A DNA stretch of 53,231 nucleotides from K189A clade bacterium (lineage in GTDB: Bacteria > Pseudomonadota > Gammaproteobacteria > Pseudomonadales > Azotimanducaceae). The stretch lies in the NCBI GenBank assembly GCA_902528515.1, contig CABZTD010000012.1, forward strand, positions 1 through 53,231. Reading direction: 5' to 3'. Position 1 is the stretch's first letter, and the number at the start of each line of letters is the position of its first letter. The position numbers and the translations under genes are program-made. Under the pieces are notes generated by a model. The model saw only the letters and a program-made list of their open reading frames with translations, ran no database searches and was not told where the DNA came from. Positions 15,120-23,447 of the stretch are shown here, piece by piece.

Positions 15120-16792
15120 TACTCGAACCCCATCTGTTTTTTTAGCTCGTGATCGATCCATAGCCTTGCGTATATAGGCCAGGGTCGAACGGCGCCTGCG
15201 CGCAGCTCACCGCCGTAATTTTTCACCCAAGGCCACCAGGCGGTGTGTACGTAGGGAGTAGGCAGCCACACGTAGGGTGCCTGCTCTAGCATTTCTCGCG
15301 TTAGGCCGCGAAGAATTTTAATCCGCTCCTGCTCATCTCTCGTTTCGTGCAGTACACGCACTTTTTCGTCAAATTCTGGATCGGAATACTGAGAAGGATT
15401 CCATGTCTGCCCGCTAACGAAACTTTTTCGTATAGTTGTCATCGGGTTTGTATGTCCACTAGTCATAAGATATGCGGGACCATGAGTCTTGGTCGTCATC
15501 GCTGACAGGAACGATGCGTACTCCATCGTCTGGATGTTTGTTTTGAGGCCTACCTGAGCGAAATAGCTTTCAAGCAGAGGCACCAGATCCATATGCGATG
15601 GCGAGCAGGAGCATACCTGTAGGTCGAAGGAGAATCCTTCCGGTACCCCTGCCTCGTCAAGCAGGCGCCGGGCTTCCTCTGGGTCGTGGGTGAAGAGTTC
15701 TTGCACGCCATCTGGCATTGCCTCTAAAGGTTCGAAGTACTCGCCAAATTCGGGATGCTGTGGGTAAGCCATCAGCTCGGCGTGCCCGCCATAAAAATGA
15801 TCAACGATCTCCTGCTGATTAACGGCAAGATTCATCGCACGACGCACGCGGATATCATCGAAGGGTTTTTGGTCTACGCGCAAAGATATGAACTGCCCCC
15901 CCGTCGCCAAGTAGCGATTCCACTGTAACTCAGGCGTGGTCTTTTTTAGGTGGTCGACTGCGATCCAGCGAATTGCCTCCAAAATATCTAGCTGTCCGGT
16001 GCGCAGCGCGGTTAGGTAGGTCGCTTCATCCTTGATGATTCGATAGATGACCCGATCAACAAAAGGCAGCGGATAGCTCTCGTGCCCCAGCCTAATTCGA
16101 TCCCAGTAATACTCGTTCTTTCGATAAATGTGGGCGTTAGCTTGGATATAGCGCTCCAACTGAAAAGGACCCGAGCCAGTAACGTTTTTCCAGCTTTTGC
16201 GATCGACCTGGCTCATTTCCCTAGGACTGATTCCGGAGTAATAGCCATAGCCAAATCGGTACGACCACTCGGCGTTAAAGTGCCTCAAGTGAAAAACCAC
16301 CGTATAGTCATCGCGGGCCTCAACCCTTTTTATGTGATCAAAATAGGTGGCTATTCGCTTGGGGCTCTCGTTAACCAGGTCGTAGGAATACACCACATCA
16401 TCCGCGACCAGTTCTCTAGCTTCCATGACACCCGGTTTGGTTGGAAACATTACGCCCTTCCGTAACTTTACGACTAGTGTCAGGGGGTCTTCCCAGTACC
16501 AGTGTTCTGCGAGCTCTCCTCGCATGGAATCGGTCGGTAAATAGGCCTCAGCGATAAATGAATAGGGGCCGCCATTGCGTTTACTCTTGGTTAAATCACC
16601 GGCGAACAATTGTTCTCGAGCACTGCCATGATCATGGTTACTTTTCCAGGTCCAATCTGCTGGATCCCACGATAATGGAGAGAGCGTAATATGCACCGTA
16701 CCAACGTTTAGGTCGCCTCCATAGGTAGGAGATGCGGACCAACCTATGCCGTTGAGGCCGAACAACAATACAGTGACTATCGACCTGATCAT
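15119..16792 (-). CDS. Extracellular solute-binding protein, family 5 (DppA/OppA-like)
   Basis: 557-residue periplasmic binding protein with a signal peptide (MIRSIVTVLLFGLNGIGWSA) and SBP_bac_5 features: LAEHWYWEDPLTLVVKLRKG near residue 100, FHLRHFNAEWSY, TGSGPFQLERYI and RVRRAMNLAVNQQEIVDHFY. It captures the ligand in the periplasm and hands it to the two permeases. The ATG at 16792 overlaps the upstream permease stop (ATGA). The gene lies between the permease and ATPase genes rather than first in the operon, which is less usual. Ligand unknown. Confidence 0.93.
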   Translation of the reverse strand: MIRSIVTVLLFGLNGIGWSASPTYGGDLNVGTVHITLSPLSWDPADWTWKSNHDHGSAREQLFAGDLTKSKRNGGPYSFIAEAYLPTDSMRGELAEHWYWEDPLTLVVKLRKGVMFPTKPGVMEARELVADDVVYSYDLVNESPKRIATYFDHIKRVEARDDYTVVFHLRHFNAEWSYRFGYGYYSGISPREMSQVDRKSWKNVTGSGPFQLERYIQANAHIYRKNEYYWDRIRLGHESYPLPFVDRVIYRIIKDEATYLTALRTGQLDILEAIRWIAVDHLKKTTPELQWNRYLATGGQFISLRVDQKPFDDIRVRRAMNLAVNQQEIVDHFYGGHAELMAYPQHPEFGEYFEPLEAMPDGVQELFTHDPEEARRLLDEAGVPEGFSFDLQVCSCSPSHMDLVPLLESYFAQVGLKTNIQTMEYASFLSAMTTKTHGPAYLMTSGHTNPMTTIRKSFVSGQTWNPSQYSDPEFDEKVRVLHETRDEQERIKILRGLTREMLEQAPYVWLPTPYVHTAWWPWVKNYGGELRAGAVRPWPIYARLWIDHELKKQMGFE

Positions 16793-17667
16793 CGTCCGCG
16801 CATCCTAGGATCCAACATATCCCGTAACGCATCGCCGTAAACGTTTATAGAATAGACAACGACCGTCAGAGCTAAACCTGGTGCTAGTGCTAACCATGGT
16901 CCGACATACATATAGGTTCTACCGCCGCCGCTTAACATGCTGCCCCATGAGGGGACTGGTGGCGGTATACCTAAGCCAAGAAAAGACAACCCGGCCTCAG
17001 CAAGAATTACAGCACCTACTCTAGTTGTGAACAACACAATCACGACTGGCATCACATTGGGCAATACGTGAAACCACAATATGTGCAGGGTGGTTGCTCC
17101 CATGGATTGAGCTGCATGGGTATACATGTTTTCGCGCACGGCGATGGTGGAGCCGCGAATAATCCGCGAGCCTGCGATACCATATAAGCAGCCAAGAATG
17201 ATGATGATTTGGCCTTTCCCAGGGCCAACGATGGACACCACTACTATCAGCAGAACGAGATCTGGAAAGGTCATCCAGGCATCTACAAAGCGCTGAATCA
17301 GCATATCTGCTTTTCCCCCGAAGTAGCCGGTTAGAACACCCAGGACAATGGATAGGATGGTGGCCAGACCCGCGGCAAGAAAACCGATAATCACGGACAA
17401 TTGGGCGCCATGGAGGATTCGGGAAAACACATCGCGGCCAATGTGATCAGTGCCCATCCAATGAGCTAGTGACGGCGCCTGCAGAACCCTGCGCATATCG
17501 GTTTCGTTCATACCGTAGGGAGCGATGAGGTCGGCGAAAATGCCGCAAAACAAGAACAGCGCGAAGATCAGACCTCCAATACCGCCAAGGGGTTTGTCGC
17601 GCAGCATTTTGCGATGGAAGGCCAGTAGTGAGTTTGACCGCCAGGCTTGCAGTGTAACTTCACTCAT
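16789..17667 (-). CDS. ABC transporter permease (DppC/OppC-like)
   Basis: 292-residue inner-membrane permease with an N-terminal OppC-type segment (FADLIAPYGMNETDMRR), the motif HWMGTDHIGRDVFSRILHGA, several membrane spans, and the EAA-type loop AAQSMGATTLHILWFHVLPN that docks the ATPase. It overlaps the binding-protein gene by four bases and starts two bases after the preceding permease gene. Confidence 0.95.
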   Translation of the reverse strand: MSEVTLQAWRSNSLLAFHRKMLRDKPLGGIGGLIFALFLFCGIFADLIAPYGMNETDMRRVLQAPSLAHWMGTDHIGRDVFSRILHGAQLSVIIGFLAAGLATILSIVLGVLTGYFGGKADMLIQRFVDAWMTFPDLVLLIVVVSIVGPGKGQIIIILGCLYGIAGSRIIRGSTIAVRENMYTHAAQSMGATTLHILWFHVLPNVMPVVIVLFTTRVGAVILAEAGLSFLGLGIPPPVPSWGSMLSGGGRTYMYVGPWLALAPGLALTVVVYSINVYGDALRDMLDPRMRGR

Positions 17668-17669
17668 AT

Positions 17670-18617
17670 TTAGTGCCTAACCTTGGGGTCGAGAAAGCCA
17701 TAGGTTAGATCGACCATCAAATTGATAAGCAGAATCGACACACCGACGATCAAAAACACACCGGTAACCACAGGGTAGTCCCGCTGAAATACTGCCTCCA
17801 GCAGCATTAGTCCCATGCCGGGCACGACGAAGATCTGCTCCAAGATCACTGCGCCACCAATCAGCAATGGCGCCTGCAAGCCAATCAGAGTGACCACCGG
17901 AATCAAGCAGTTGCGCAAGGCGTGCCGGAAAATGATTAGGTTCTCATGCAAACCCTTGGCACGTGCTGTGCGTATATAATCTTGTCGGAGTACTTCCAGC
18001 ATCATGGTTCGAGTCATGCGCATGGTTACGGCAGAAAGCGAAAGGCCTAGCAGTACAGCGGGTACCAGCATATGCGCTAAATTCCCAAGCGGATCCTCAA
18101 AAAACGGGGTGTACTGCAGTGGCGGTGCCCATCGCCACCAGACCGAGGGGAACACCATGACCAGCGTACCGAGCCAGAAGCTCGGAATGGCGAGCATCAA
18201 CAGAGAAAAAGAACGAGTGATGTAATCACCGGGCGTGTCCTGTTTCATCGCCGAGTAAATGCCAATCGGGATAGCCACTGTCAGCGCAACAATCAACGCT
18301 AGAAAACCTAGTTCAAAGGTGATGGGCAGTGTCACCGCCAACTGTTCAGCAACCGGTGTGTTCTGCCACAGAGAATAGCCAAAGTCGCCCTGCAAAGCGT
18401 TGGCGACCCAGATGAAATATTGCTCATAGATTGGTTTATCCAACCCAAGAGCGGCTTCGATCACTGCCCGATCTGTACCGGTGGAGATATCATTCTGTGC
18501 CAGCATAAGGTCGACGACATCACCAGGAATAAGGCGGATTGAAGCGAAGACGATCACGCTCGTAAAAAGCAACGTTGGTATGACGGCAAGCAGTCGCCGG
18601 ATAATAAAGGCTTGCAA
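17670..18617 (-). CDS. ABC transporter permease (DppB/OppB-like), first gene of the operon
   Basis: 315-residue permease beginning MQAFIIRRLLAVIPTLLFTS, the standard N-terminus of the family. It has about six membrane spans and the EAA loop RTARAKGLHENLIIFRHALR. It heads the operon permease-permease-binding protein-ATPase-ATPase. Its promoter must lie in the 278-base divergent gap before the crotonase gene, where the palindrome at 18776-18809 sits. Confidence 0.95.
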   Translation of the reverse strand: MQAFIIRRLLAVIPTLLFTSVIVFASIRLIPGDVVDLMLAQNDISTGTDRAVIEAALGLDKPIYEQYFIWVANALQGDFGYSLWQNTPVAEQLAVTLPITFELGFLALIVALTVAIPIGIYSAMKQDTPGDYITRSFSLLMLAIPSFWLGTLVMVFPSVWWRWAPPLQYTPFFEDPLGNLAHMLVPAVLLGLSLSAVTMRMTRTMMLEVLRQDYIRTARAKGLHENLIIFRHALRNCLIPVVTLIGLQAPLLIGGAVILEQIFVVPGMGLMLLEAVFQRDYPVVTGVFLIVGVSILLINLMVDLTYGFLDPKVRH

Positions 18618-18775
18618 TTTCTCTCCCCAGTTCGCCTCTACTTTTAATGCACAAATTTGCGCAGCACAATCATGAGCAATTGCCGACTAAGTTAAAAGCT
18701 CGGTTTGCGGCGTTTCGGCGATCTCAAAAAGGCGCGAAATGGATGGGATGGGCTGGAAGTGAAAGAAAATACGGT

Positions 18776-18809
18776 AAGCGAAATTTACTTTTATCGCGAA
18801 ATTTCGCTT
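18776..18809. promoter_or_regulatory. Putative operator between the ABC importer operon and the crotonase gene
   Basis: AAGCGAAATTT (18776-18786) and AAATTTCGCTT (18799-18809) are an 11-bp perfect inverted repeat with a 12-base spacer. The right half also contains the perfect 12-bp palindrome GCGAAATTTCGC (18796-18807), and GCGAAATTT occurs as a direct repeat at 18778 and 18796, 18 bases apart. A partial copy GCGAAAT lies at 18734-18740. Repeats and dyad symmetry in a divergent gap are typical of a repressor or activator site. No regulator gene is in the window. Confidence 0.55.
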
Positions 18810-18895
18810 GCTAAATGCACCAAGCGCTGTGGTCTTCCGTGGCGCTAGGTCATATTCTGCGATTTCGAATTCAAGCTTTTTCGAGGAGATTTTCT

Positions 18896-19768
18896 GTGAA
18901 TTACAACACACTTACCTATGTGGTTTCGGACGGAATTTTAACGCTTACGCTAAATCGGCCGGACCAGTTGAACTCCTTCACCCTTGAGATGGCAAGCGAG
19001 TTGGTTGACGCCTTTCACCTGGCCAGTGAAGACGATGCAGTAGGCGCTATTGTAGTAACCGGTGCGGGCCGTGCTTTTTGCGCCGGCATGGATCTGTCCG
19101 TAAATGGTAATGTATTTGGCCTTGATGAGAGCCAACAACCCACTTTAGAAGATGTGAGCGAGCGTGGTGACGAAGCGCAGATTTTGCATGGTGTTCGCGA
19201 TGAAGGAGGCCTGGTATCGCTGGCGATTTTTGAATGCAAAAAACCGGTCATCGCGGCAATCAATGGTGCGGCCGTTGGCGTGGGCGCAACCATGACCTGT
19301 GCTATGGATATTCGCCTCGTCTCTACCAAGGCCAAGGTCGGCTTCGTCTTTAATAAAATCGGTATTACTCCAGAGGCATGCTCGAGTTGGTTCTTACCTC
19401 GGGTGGTAGGTCTGTCCACCGCGCTTGAGTGGTGCTATACCGCAGAGATTCTTGAGGCCGAGACTCTAGTAGACGCCGGTTTCGCAAAGGCTGCACATGA
19501 ACCCGATGATCTTTTGCCCGCGGCCTACGCCATCGCGCAGAAGATTGTTAAGCATAGTCCCGTGGCGATCGCGCTAACGCGGCAAATGATGTATCGCAAC
19601 TCTGCCCAAGAACATCCTCGAGACGCGCACAATGTGGATTCACTAGCGATTTTTTACGCGAGCATAGGCAGCGGCAAGGAAGGAGTGCAGTCGTTCTTGG
19701 AGAAACGCGAGGCAGTGTTTCGCGATTCCGCAAAAGAGATGCCGCCGTTTTATCCATGGTGGACGTAA
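18896..19768 (+). CDS. Enoyl-CoA hydratase/isomerase family protein (crotonase)
   Basis: 290-residue crotonase. The oxyanion-hole elements GRAFCAGMDLS and NGAAVGVGATM are present, with GITPEACSSWFLPRVVG in the catalytic region. The longest frame begins at 18815, but GTG at 18896 has GAGGAG at 18883-18888 and gives VNYNTLTYVVSDGILTLTLN, the normal N-terminus. The gene is divergent from the ABC importer and is followed 138 bases later by a quinone-reductase-like gene on the same strand. Substrate unknown; it could process the imported compound. Confidence 0.9.
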   Translation: MNYNTLTYVVSDGILTLTLNRPDQLNSFTLEMASELVDAFHLASEDDAVGAIVVTGAGRAFCAGMDLSVNGNVFGLDESQQPTLEDVSERGDEAQILHGVRDEGGLVSLAIFECKKPVIAAINGAAVGVGATMTCAMDIRLVSTKAKVGFVFNKIGITPEACSSWFLPRVVGLSTALEWCYTAEILEAETLVDAGFAKAAHEPDDLLPAAYAIAQKIVKHSPVAIALTRQMMYRNSAQEHPRDAHNVDSLAIFYASIGSGKEGVQSFLEKREAVFRDSAKEMPPFYPWWT

Positions 19769-19794
19769 TCAATAGAAAATTTGTGTCGTAGCGA

Positions 19795-19818
19795 GCTTCT
19801 GCGTCCCTGAGCAGAAGC
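19795..19818. terminator. Hairpin between crotonase and MDR genes
   Basis: GCTTCTGC (19795-19802) and GCAGAAGC (19811-19818) form a perfect 8-bp stem with an eight-base loop, 27 bases after the crotonase stop. It is followed by ACAGATC with no T-run, so it may be a processing or stability hairpin rather than a strong terminator. Confidence 0.35.
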
Positions 19819-19906
19819 ACAGATCGATCATGAGCATTTTCAAGTACCCGTTGCTTGATCAAACCCTTTTAATGTAGCAACAAGAAAATAGAAAGAACCG
19901 AGCGCT

Positions 19907-20908
19907 ATGAGAGTTGTACAAGTAAAGACCCCCGGCGGACTAGACCACCTAACATTGGCTGAGCAAGAGGTCGGCGAGCCGGGACCGGGGGAGATTCGTG
20001 TGCGCTGGCACGCTAGCTCTCTGAACTATCACGACCTGCTGGTTGCAAATGGGGGGCTTCCAGTGAGCGACGGACGTATTCCTATGTCTGACGGCGCTGG
20101 TGAAATTGTTGCCATCGGCGCAGGGGTGACTCGCTGGCAGACTGGCGACAAAGTGATGTCGCTGTTTTTCCCTGATTGGCAAGAGGGCCGCCATCGTTCC
20201 GAGCGAACCCGGGCCATCACTGGCGACAGCATCGACGGCTGCGCGCGCGAATATGCTGTTTTATCGGAAAATGCAGTTACCCGAATGCCGAAGGGGCTTA
20301 CCTACGCGGAGGCGGCGACGTTGCCCTGTGCAGGGCTAACAGCTTGGCAAGCGTTGATGGTGAGAGGCCAGATGCAGGCGGGCGATAGCTTGCTGGTACA
20401 AGGCACAGGTGGCGTGTCGATTTTCGCTTTGCAGATCGCGAAAGCGGCAGGTGTTTCTGTTGTGGCCACAACCTCATCCAATGCCAAGGGCGAAAGACTT
20501 AGGGCCATTGGCGCGGATTACATTATTAACTACAGCGAGGATGAAAATTGGGGCGACACTGTGCGTAAAGTTAGCGGCGGTGGGGTCGATCATGTGATCG
20601 ACATTGGTGGCGGAGCGACACTGCAGCACTCAATCATTGCAGCCAGAACCTCTGGACAGATTTCCCTGGTGGGAATACTAGGTGGTGTATCCGCTAAGGT
20701 GAATGTGCCGATGATTTTCTCGAAGCAGTTGCAGGTTCACGGGGTTGCAGTGGGCAGTGCTGCAATGCAGGATTCTATGGTCCGCGCTGTTGAAAACGGC
20801 GGAATCAAACCCGTAATCGATGCCAACTACGATCTCTCAGAAATCGCTGCGGCTTTTTCTTATCAAGCGAGCGCAAAACATTTCGGTAAAATCACATTGT
20901 CGATTTAG
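19907..20908 (+). CDS. Zinc-independent medium-chain reductase (quinone oxidoreductase-like)
   Basis: 333-residue MDR-superfamily NAD(P)H-dependent reductase. The N-terminal GroES-like domain includes GPGEIRVRWHASSLNYHDLL and the cofactor domain contains LLVQGTGGVSIFALQIAKA. The structural-zinc cysteines and the catalytic Cys/His ligands of alcohol dehydrogenases are absent, which points to the quinone oxidoreductase or enoyl reductase branch. It follows a crotonase gene and precedes the beta-propeller gene. Substrate unknown. Confidence 0.9.
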   Translation: MRVVQVKTPGGLDHLTLAEQEVGEPGPGEIRVRWHASSLNYHDLLVANGGLPVSDGRIPMSDGAGEIVAIGAGVTRWQTGDKVMSLFFPDWQEGRHRSERTRAITGDSIDGCAREYAVLSENAVTRMPKGLTYAEAATLPCAGLTAWQALMVRGQMQAGDSLLVQGTGGVSIFALQIAKAAGVSVVATTSSNAKGERLRAIGADYIINYSEDENWGDTVRKVSGGGVDHVIDIGGGATLQHSIIAARTSGQISLVGILGGVSAKVNVPMIFSKQLQVHGVAVGSAAMQDSMVRAVENGGIKPVIDANYDLSEIAAAFSYQASAKHFGKITLSI

Positions 20909-21062
20909 GTAAACAAAATGGCGTAACCGGATAGTTTGTATGGCAGAAGCTGTGAGCAGTAACCAGTGCTTTTGACAACGAGGCACCTAAGTCTTTGAGC
21001 TAGGAATAATTCACCTGAAGACGTTTTTTCTGTGATTTACTCTAAGGCAGCAAGGATTTAAT

Positions 21063-22520
21063 ATGCGTATCTTCAATGGCGGCCCGGCGCAGAGCCTCGA
21101 CAAAGTCGTTCTTTTCCCGTTTGACGACTTCAGTATCCCTTTCCAACATGGCGTACGTCTTTCTCTTGAAGGTCGGATTGGTGGTCACGGAACCAAGCCC
21201 GTAGTGCCTCTGGGAGATTCGGGCGCTCCCGACAGTGCTTGGATCGCATTTTACGGCACAGTTTTGCGTGTCGAAGATGAGTTTTGGATGTGGTATCTGG
21301 GACAAGGCTCTGACGAAGCTTGGCATCAGCGCGTCTGCCTAGCTAAGAGCTCTGATGGACGCCGCTGGGAAAAACCAAATTTAGGTTTAGTTGAATATCG
21401 AGGTGACAAAAACAATAACTTGGTGGCTATGGGCGGGGATCTCCATGTTCAAGCCTGCGTGGTTTTTTACGATCCCGATGATCCGAATCCGAACCAGCGT
21501 TTCAAAATGGCTTTTGAGACCCGCAAGTACGATTCAAGACTCAGCGTTGCGTACAGCGCAGATGGGAAAAGCTGGCAGGAATCGATAAATAACCCGGTGG
21601 GTGGCTGGTTCGAAATGGGTGGCGGTGCGAGAGTGGACGGCTGCTATTATTTAGCAGGGCAGGGAGGCAAACATGGCGTAGGCATTCGTCAGCTTGTTAC
21701 TACTGCATCCTATGATTTCGAAAATTGGTCGGAGGCCACGACTGCTGGCCTACGCCGCAGCAATCTATCTCCAAAACCCTCAGTTTCGGGGAAGAATGAT
21801 GGGGAGCAGGTCCATCTTGGAGCGGCGCTATGGAATCGCGGCAACGTGATCATTGGGCTGTACGGCAAATGGGATGGTCATCCCTCGAATGATCGCCGAA
21901 TGCTAACCATGGATCTGGGTTTGGCAGTTAGTAATGACGCACTACATTACAAAGAGCCCGTGCCAGACTTCCCGATGGTTTCTGCTGCAGAGGACAGTTG
22001 GGGAGAGAAACGCCGCGACTCTCTTAACCTCAATTTTCCGGCGCTTATTCAAGGCCAGGGTTTTGAAAATATTGGCGATGAAACTTTGTTTTGGTACGCG
22101 CCCTGGCCCGAAGAGGCCAGTGATGGGGTGCGCGTAACCAGTTGGCCGCGCGATCGCTTAAGCTATTTCTCGCCATTCGATTCCGGGGTTTGGGCAAGGT
22201 CTACGGTGCCACCCTCGCACATTGTTTCGGCGCCGATTGACCTTCAGGGACAATCGGTAGAGGTCAGTGTTAACGTTTTGGGTTTGAGTGAGCATTCCAC
22301 TATCGCGTTGGAAATATTAGATCGAGAGTTTCGCGCGGTTGCTGGGTATGAGCGTGAGGCGTGCGATGTGTTGGACGGTCCTGGATTCAAACAACCCGTT
22401 ACATGGAAAAACGTGAGGCTTGTGGAAAACGTAGCTGACCAAATTCGTATACGTGTTAACTTCGGCGGACTGCGGCCCGAAGACGTTCGGCTTTACGCGG
22501 TTTACGTCGAGCACGTTTAA
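21063..22520 (+). CDS. Glycoside-hydrolase-like five-bladed beta-propeller protein, uncharacterised
   Basis: 485 residues. Residues 1 to about 370 show propeller-blade repeats of the GH32/43/68 type: FYGTVLRVEDEFWMWYLGQG, RVCLAKSSDGRRWEKPNLGL, LSVAYSADGKSWQE and LAVSNDALHYKEPV, the last three being the sample-then-date pattern of blades in these folds. The last 100 residues look like a separate beta-sandwich. There is no signal peptide, so it is probably cytoplasmic. The start has AAGGA seven bases upstream. I cannot name a substrate; carbohydrate processing is a fold-based inference only. Confidence 0.7.
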   Translation: MRIFNGGPAQSLDKVVLFPFDDFSIPFQHGVRLSLEGRIGGHGTKPVVPLGDSGAPDSAWIAFYGTVLRVEDEFWMWYLGQGSDEAWHQRVCLAKSSDGRRWEKPNLGLVEYRGDKNNNLVAMGGDLHVQACVVFYDPDDPNPNQRFKMAFETRKYDSRLSVAYSADGKSWQESINNPVGGWFEMGGGARVDGCYYLAGQGGKHGVGIRQLVTTASYDFENWSEATTAGLRRSNLSPKPSVSGKNDGEQVHLGAALWNRGNVIIGLYGKWDGHPSNDRRMLTMDLGLAVSNDALHYKEPVPDFPMVSAAEDSWGEKRRDSLNLNFPALIQGQGFENIGDETLFWYAPWPEEASDGVRVTSWPRDRLSYFSPFDSGVWARSTVPPSHIVSAPIDLQGQSVEVSVNVLGLSEHSTIALEILDREFRAVAGYEREACDVLDGPGFKQPVTWKNVRLVENVADQIRIRVNFGGLRPEDVRLYAVYVEHV

Positions 22521-22657
22521 AAAAACGTCGTCTCAATCAATGGCGATGTTGCGGTTCTCGGTTTTTCTCTGAATTTTTGCTTGATGAAAAAGTCTTGTTT
22601 ATAGCTCTCCACTTCTGTCGTCCTGGCAAATGAGTCTGATTGTTTCTGAGGTGTTCT

Positions 22658-23251
22658 ATGATGTTTTCTAGGTTATCAGGCTTCCTTCGTGCGCTGAAAT
22701 CCAAAGCCGTTTCTGGCTCCGAAGCTCATTTAAAATCGTTCGATCGTCTCTCGGCTGAGACGGTAGTGGAAAACCTTAGGCTTGAAAGTCATGTAGAAGG
22801 CGGTTTTTTTCGCCGCACTTACGCGTCCGATTATCGTCTTCAAACTCCGACTGCTTGCGACCGATCCTCCATGACGTCAATTTTTTACTTGCTCGCGACT
22901 CAGTCGCCAATCGGCCACTTTCATATAAATCGATCCGACATCGTCCACTATTTTCATTTGGGCGACCCCATTTCTTATTACTTGATTCACCCTGATGGCA
23001 AGCTTGAAATTGTAGTCATGGGCAATAACTTGCTCGCCGGACAACAGCTTCAAATGACGGTTCCCGGTGGTGTTTGGAAAGCGTCACAAATTCCTGCAGA
23101 TGGAGAGCATGGCTTCGGACTTGTTAGCGAGGCAGTCTCGCCGGGTTTTGATTATACGGATATGACGCTGGGTTATTGTGATGAGCTGCTGGAGTTGTTC
23201 CCTCAATATGAAGAGCTGATTAGGCGCTTGAGCCACGCTGATAGGCCCTAG
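22658..23251 (+). CDS. DUF985 (Cupin_5) family cupin protein
   Basis: About 197 residues from the ATG at 22658, chosen because GAGG lies just upstream; the longest frame starts with TTG at 22640. Family motifs are HVEGGFFRRTY, SIFYLLATQSPIGHFHIN, SDIVHYFHLGDPISYYLI, VPGGVWKAS and GFGLVSEAVSPGFDYTDM. This is the metal-binding cupin fold often annotated DUF985; its biochemical role is not established. It lies 196 bases before the ATP-grasp gene on the same strand, so it may or may not belong to that operon. Confidence 0.88.
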   Translation: MMFSRLSGFLRALKSKAVSGSEAHLKSFDRLSAETVVENLRLESHVEGGFFRRTYASDYRLQTPTACDRSSMTSIFYLLATQSPIGHFHINRSDIVHYFHLGDPISYYLIHPDGKLEIVVMGNNLLAGQQLQMTVPGGVWKASQIPADGEHGFGLVSEAVSPGFDYTDMTLGYCDELLELFPQYEELIRRLSHADRP

Positions 23252-23447
23252 CGTAGAGGTCTGCTGTTTCTCCTGCGAAATACCAACAAAAATATAAGGT
23301 TCTAGCGTGATATTGGCTGTCTCGATGGTAAGGCATTGGTGAGTCCATGATAGGCTAAAGTCAGCAACATCGGTGGAGCAGCCTTTTCTCATGCGAAAAT
23401 GCCGGTGTCGTGAGATGAATGTCAATATCAAGAGGTAGCGGCCCCAA

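Noticed and set aside
18004-18225. Plus-strand frames inside the DppB-like permease gene
   Set aside because: Shadow frames of a well-supported permease.
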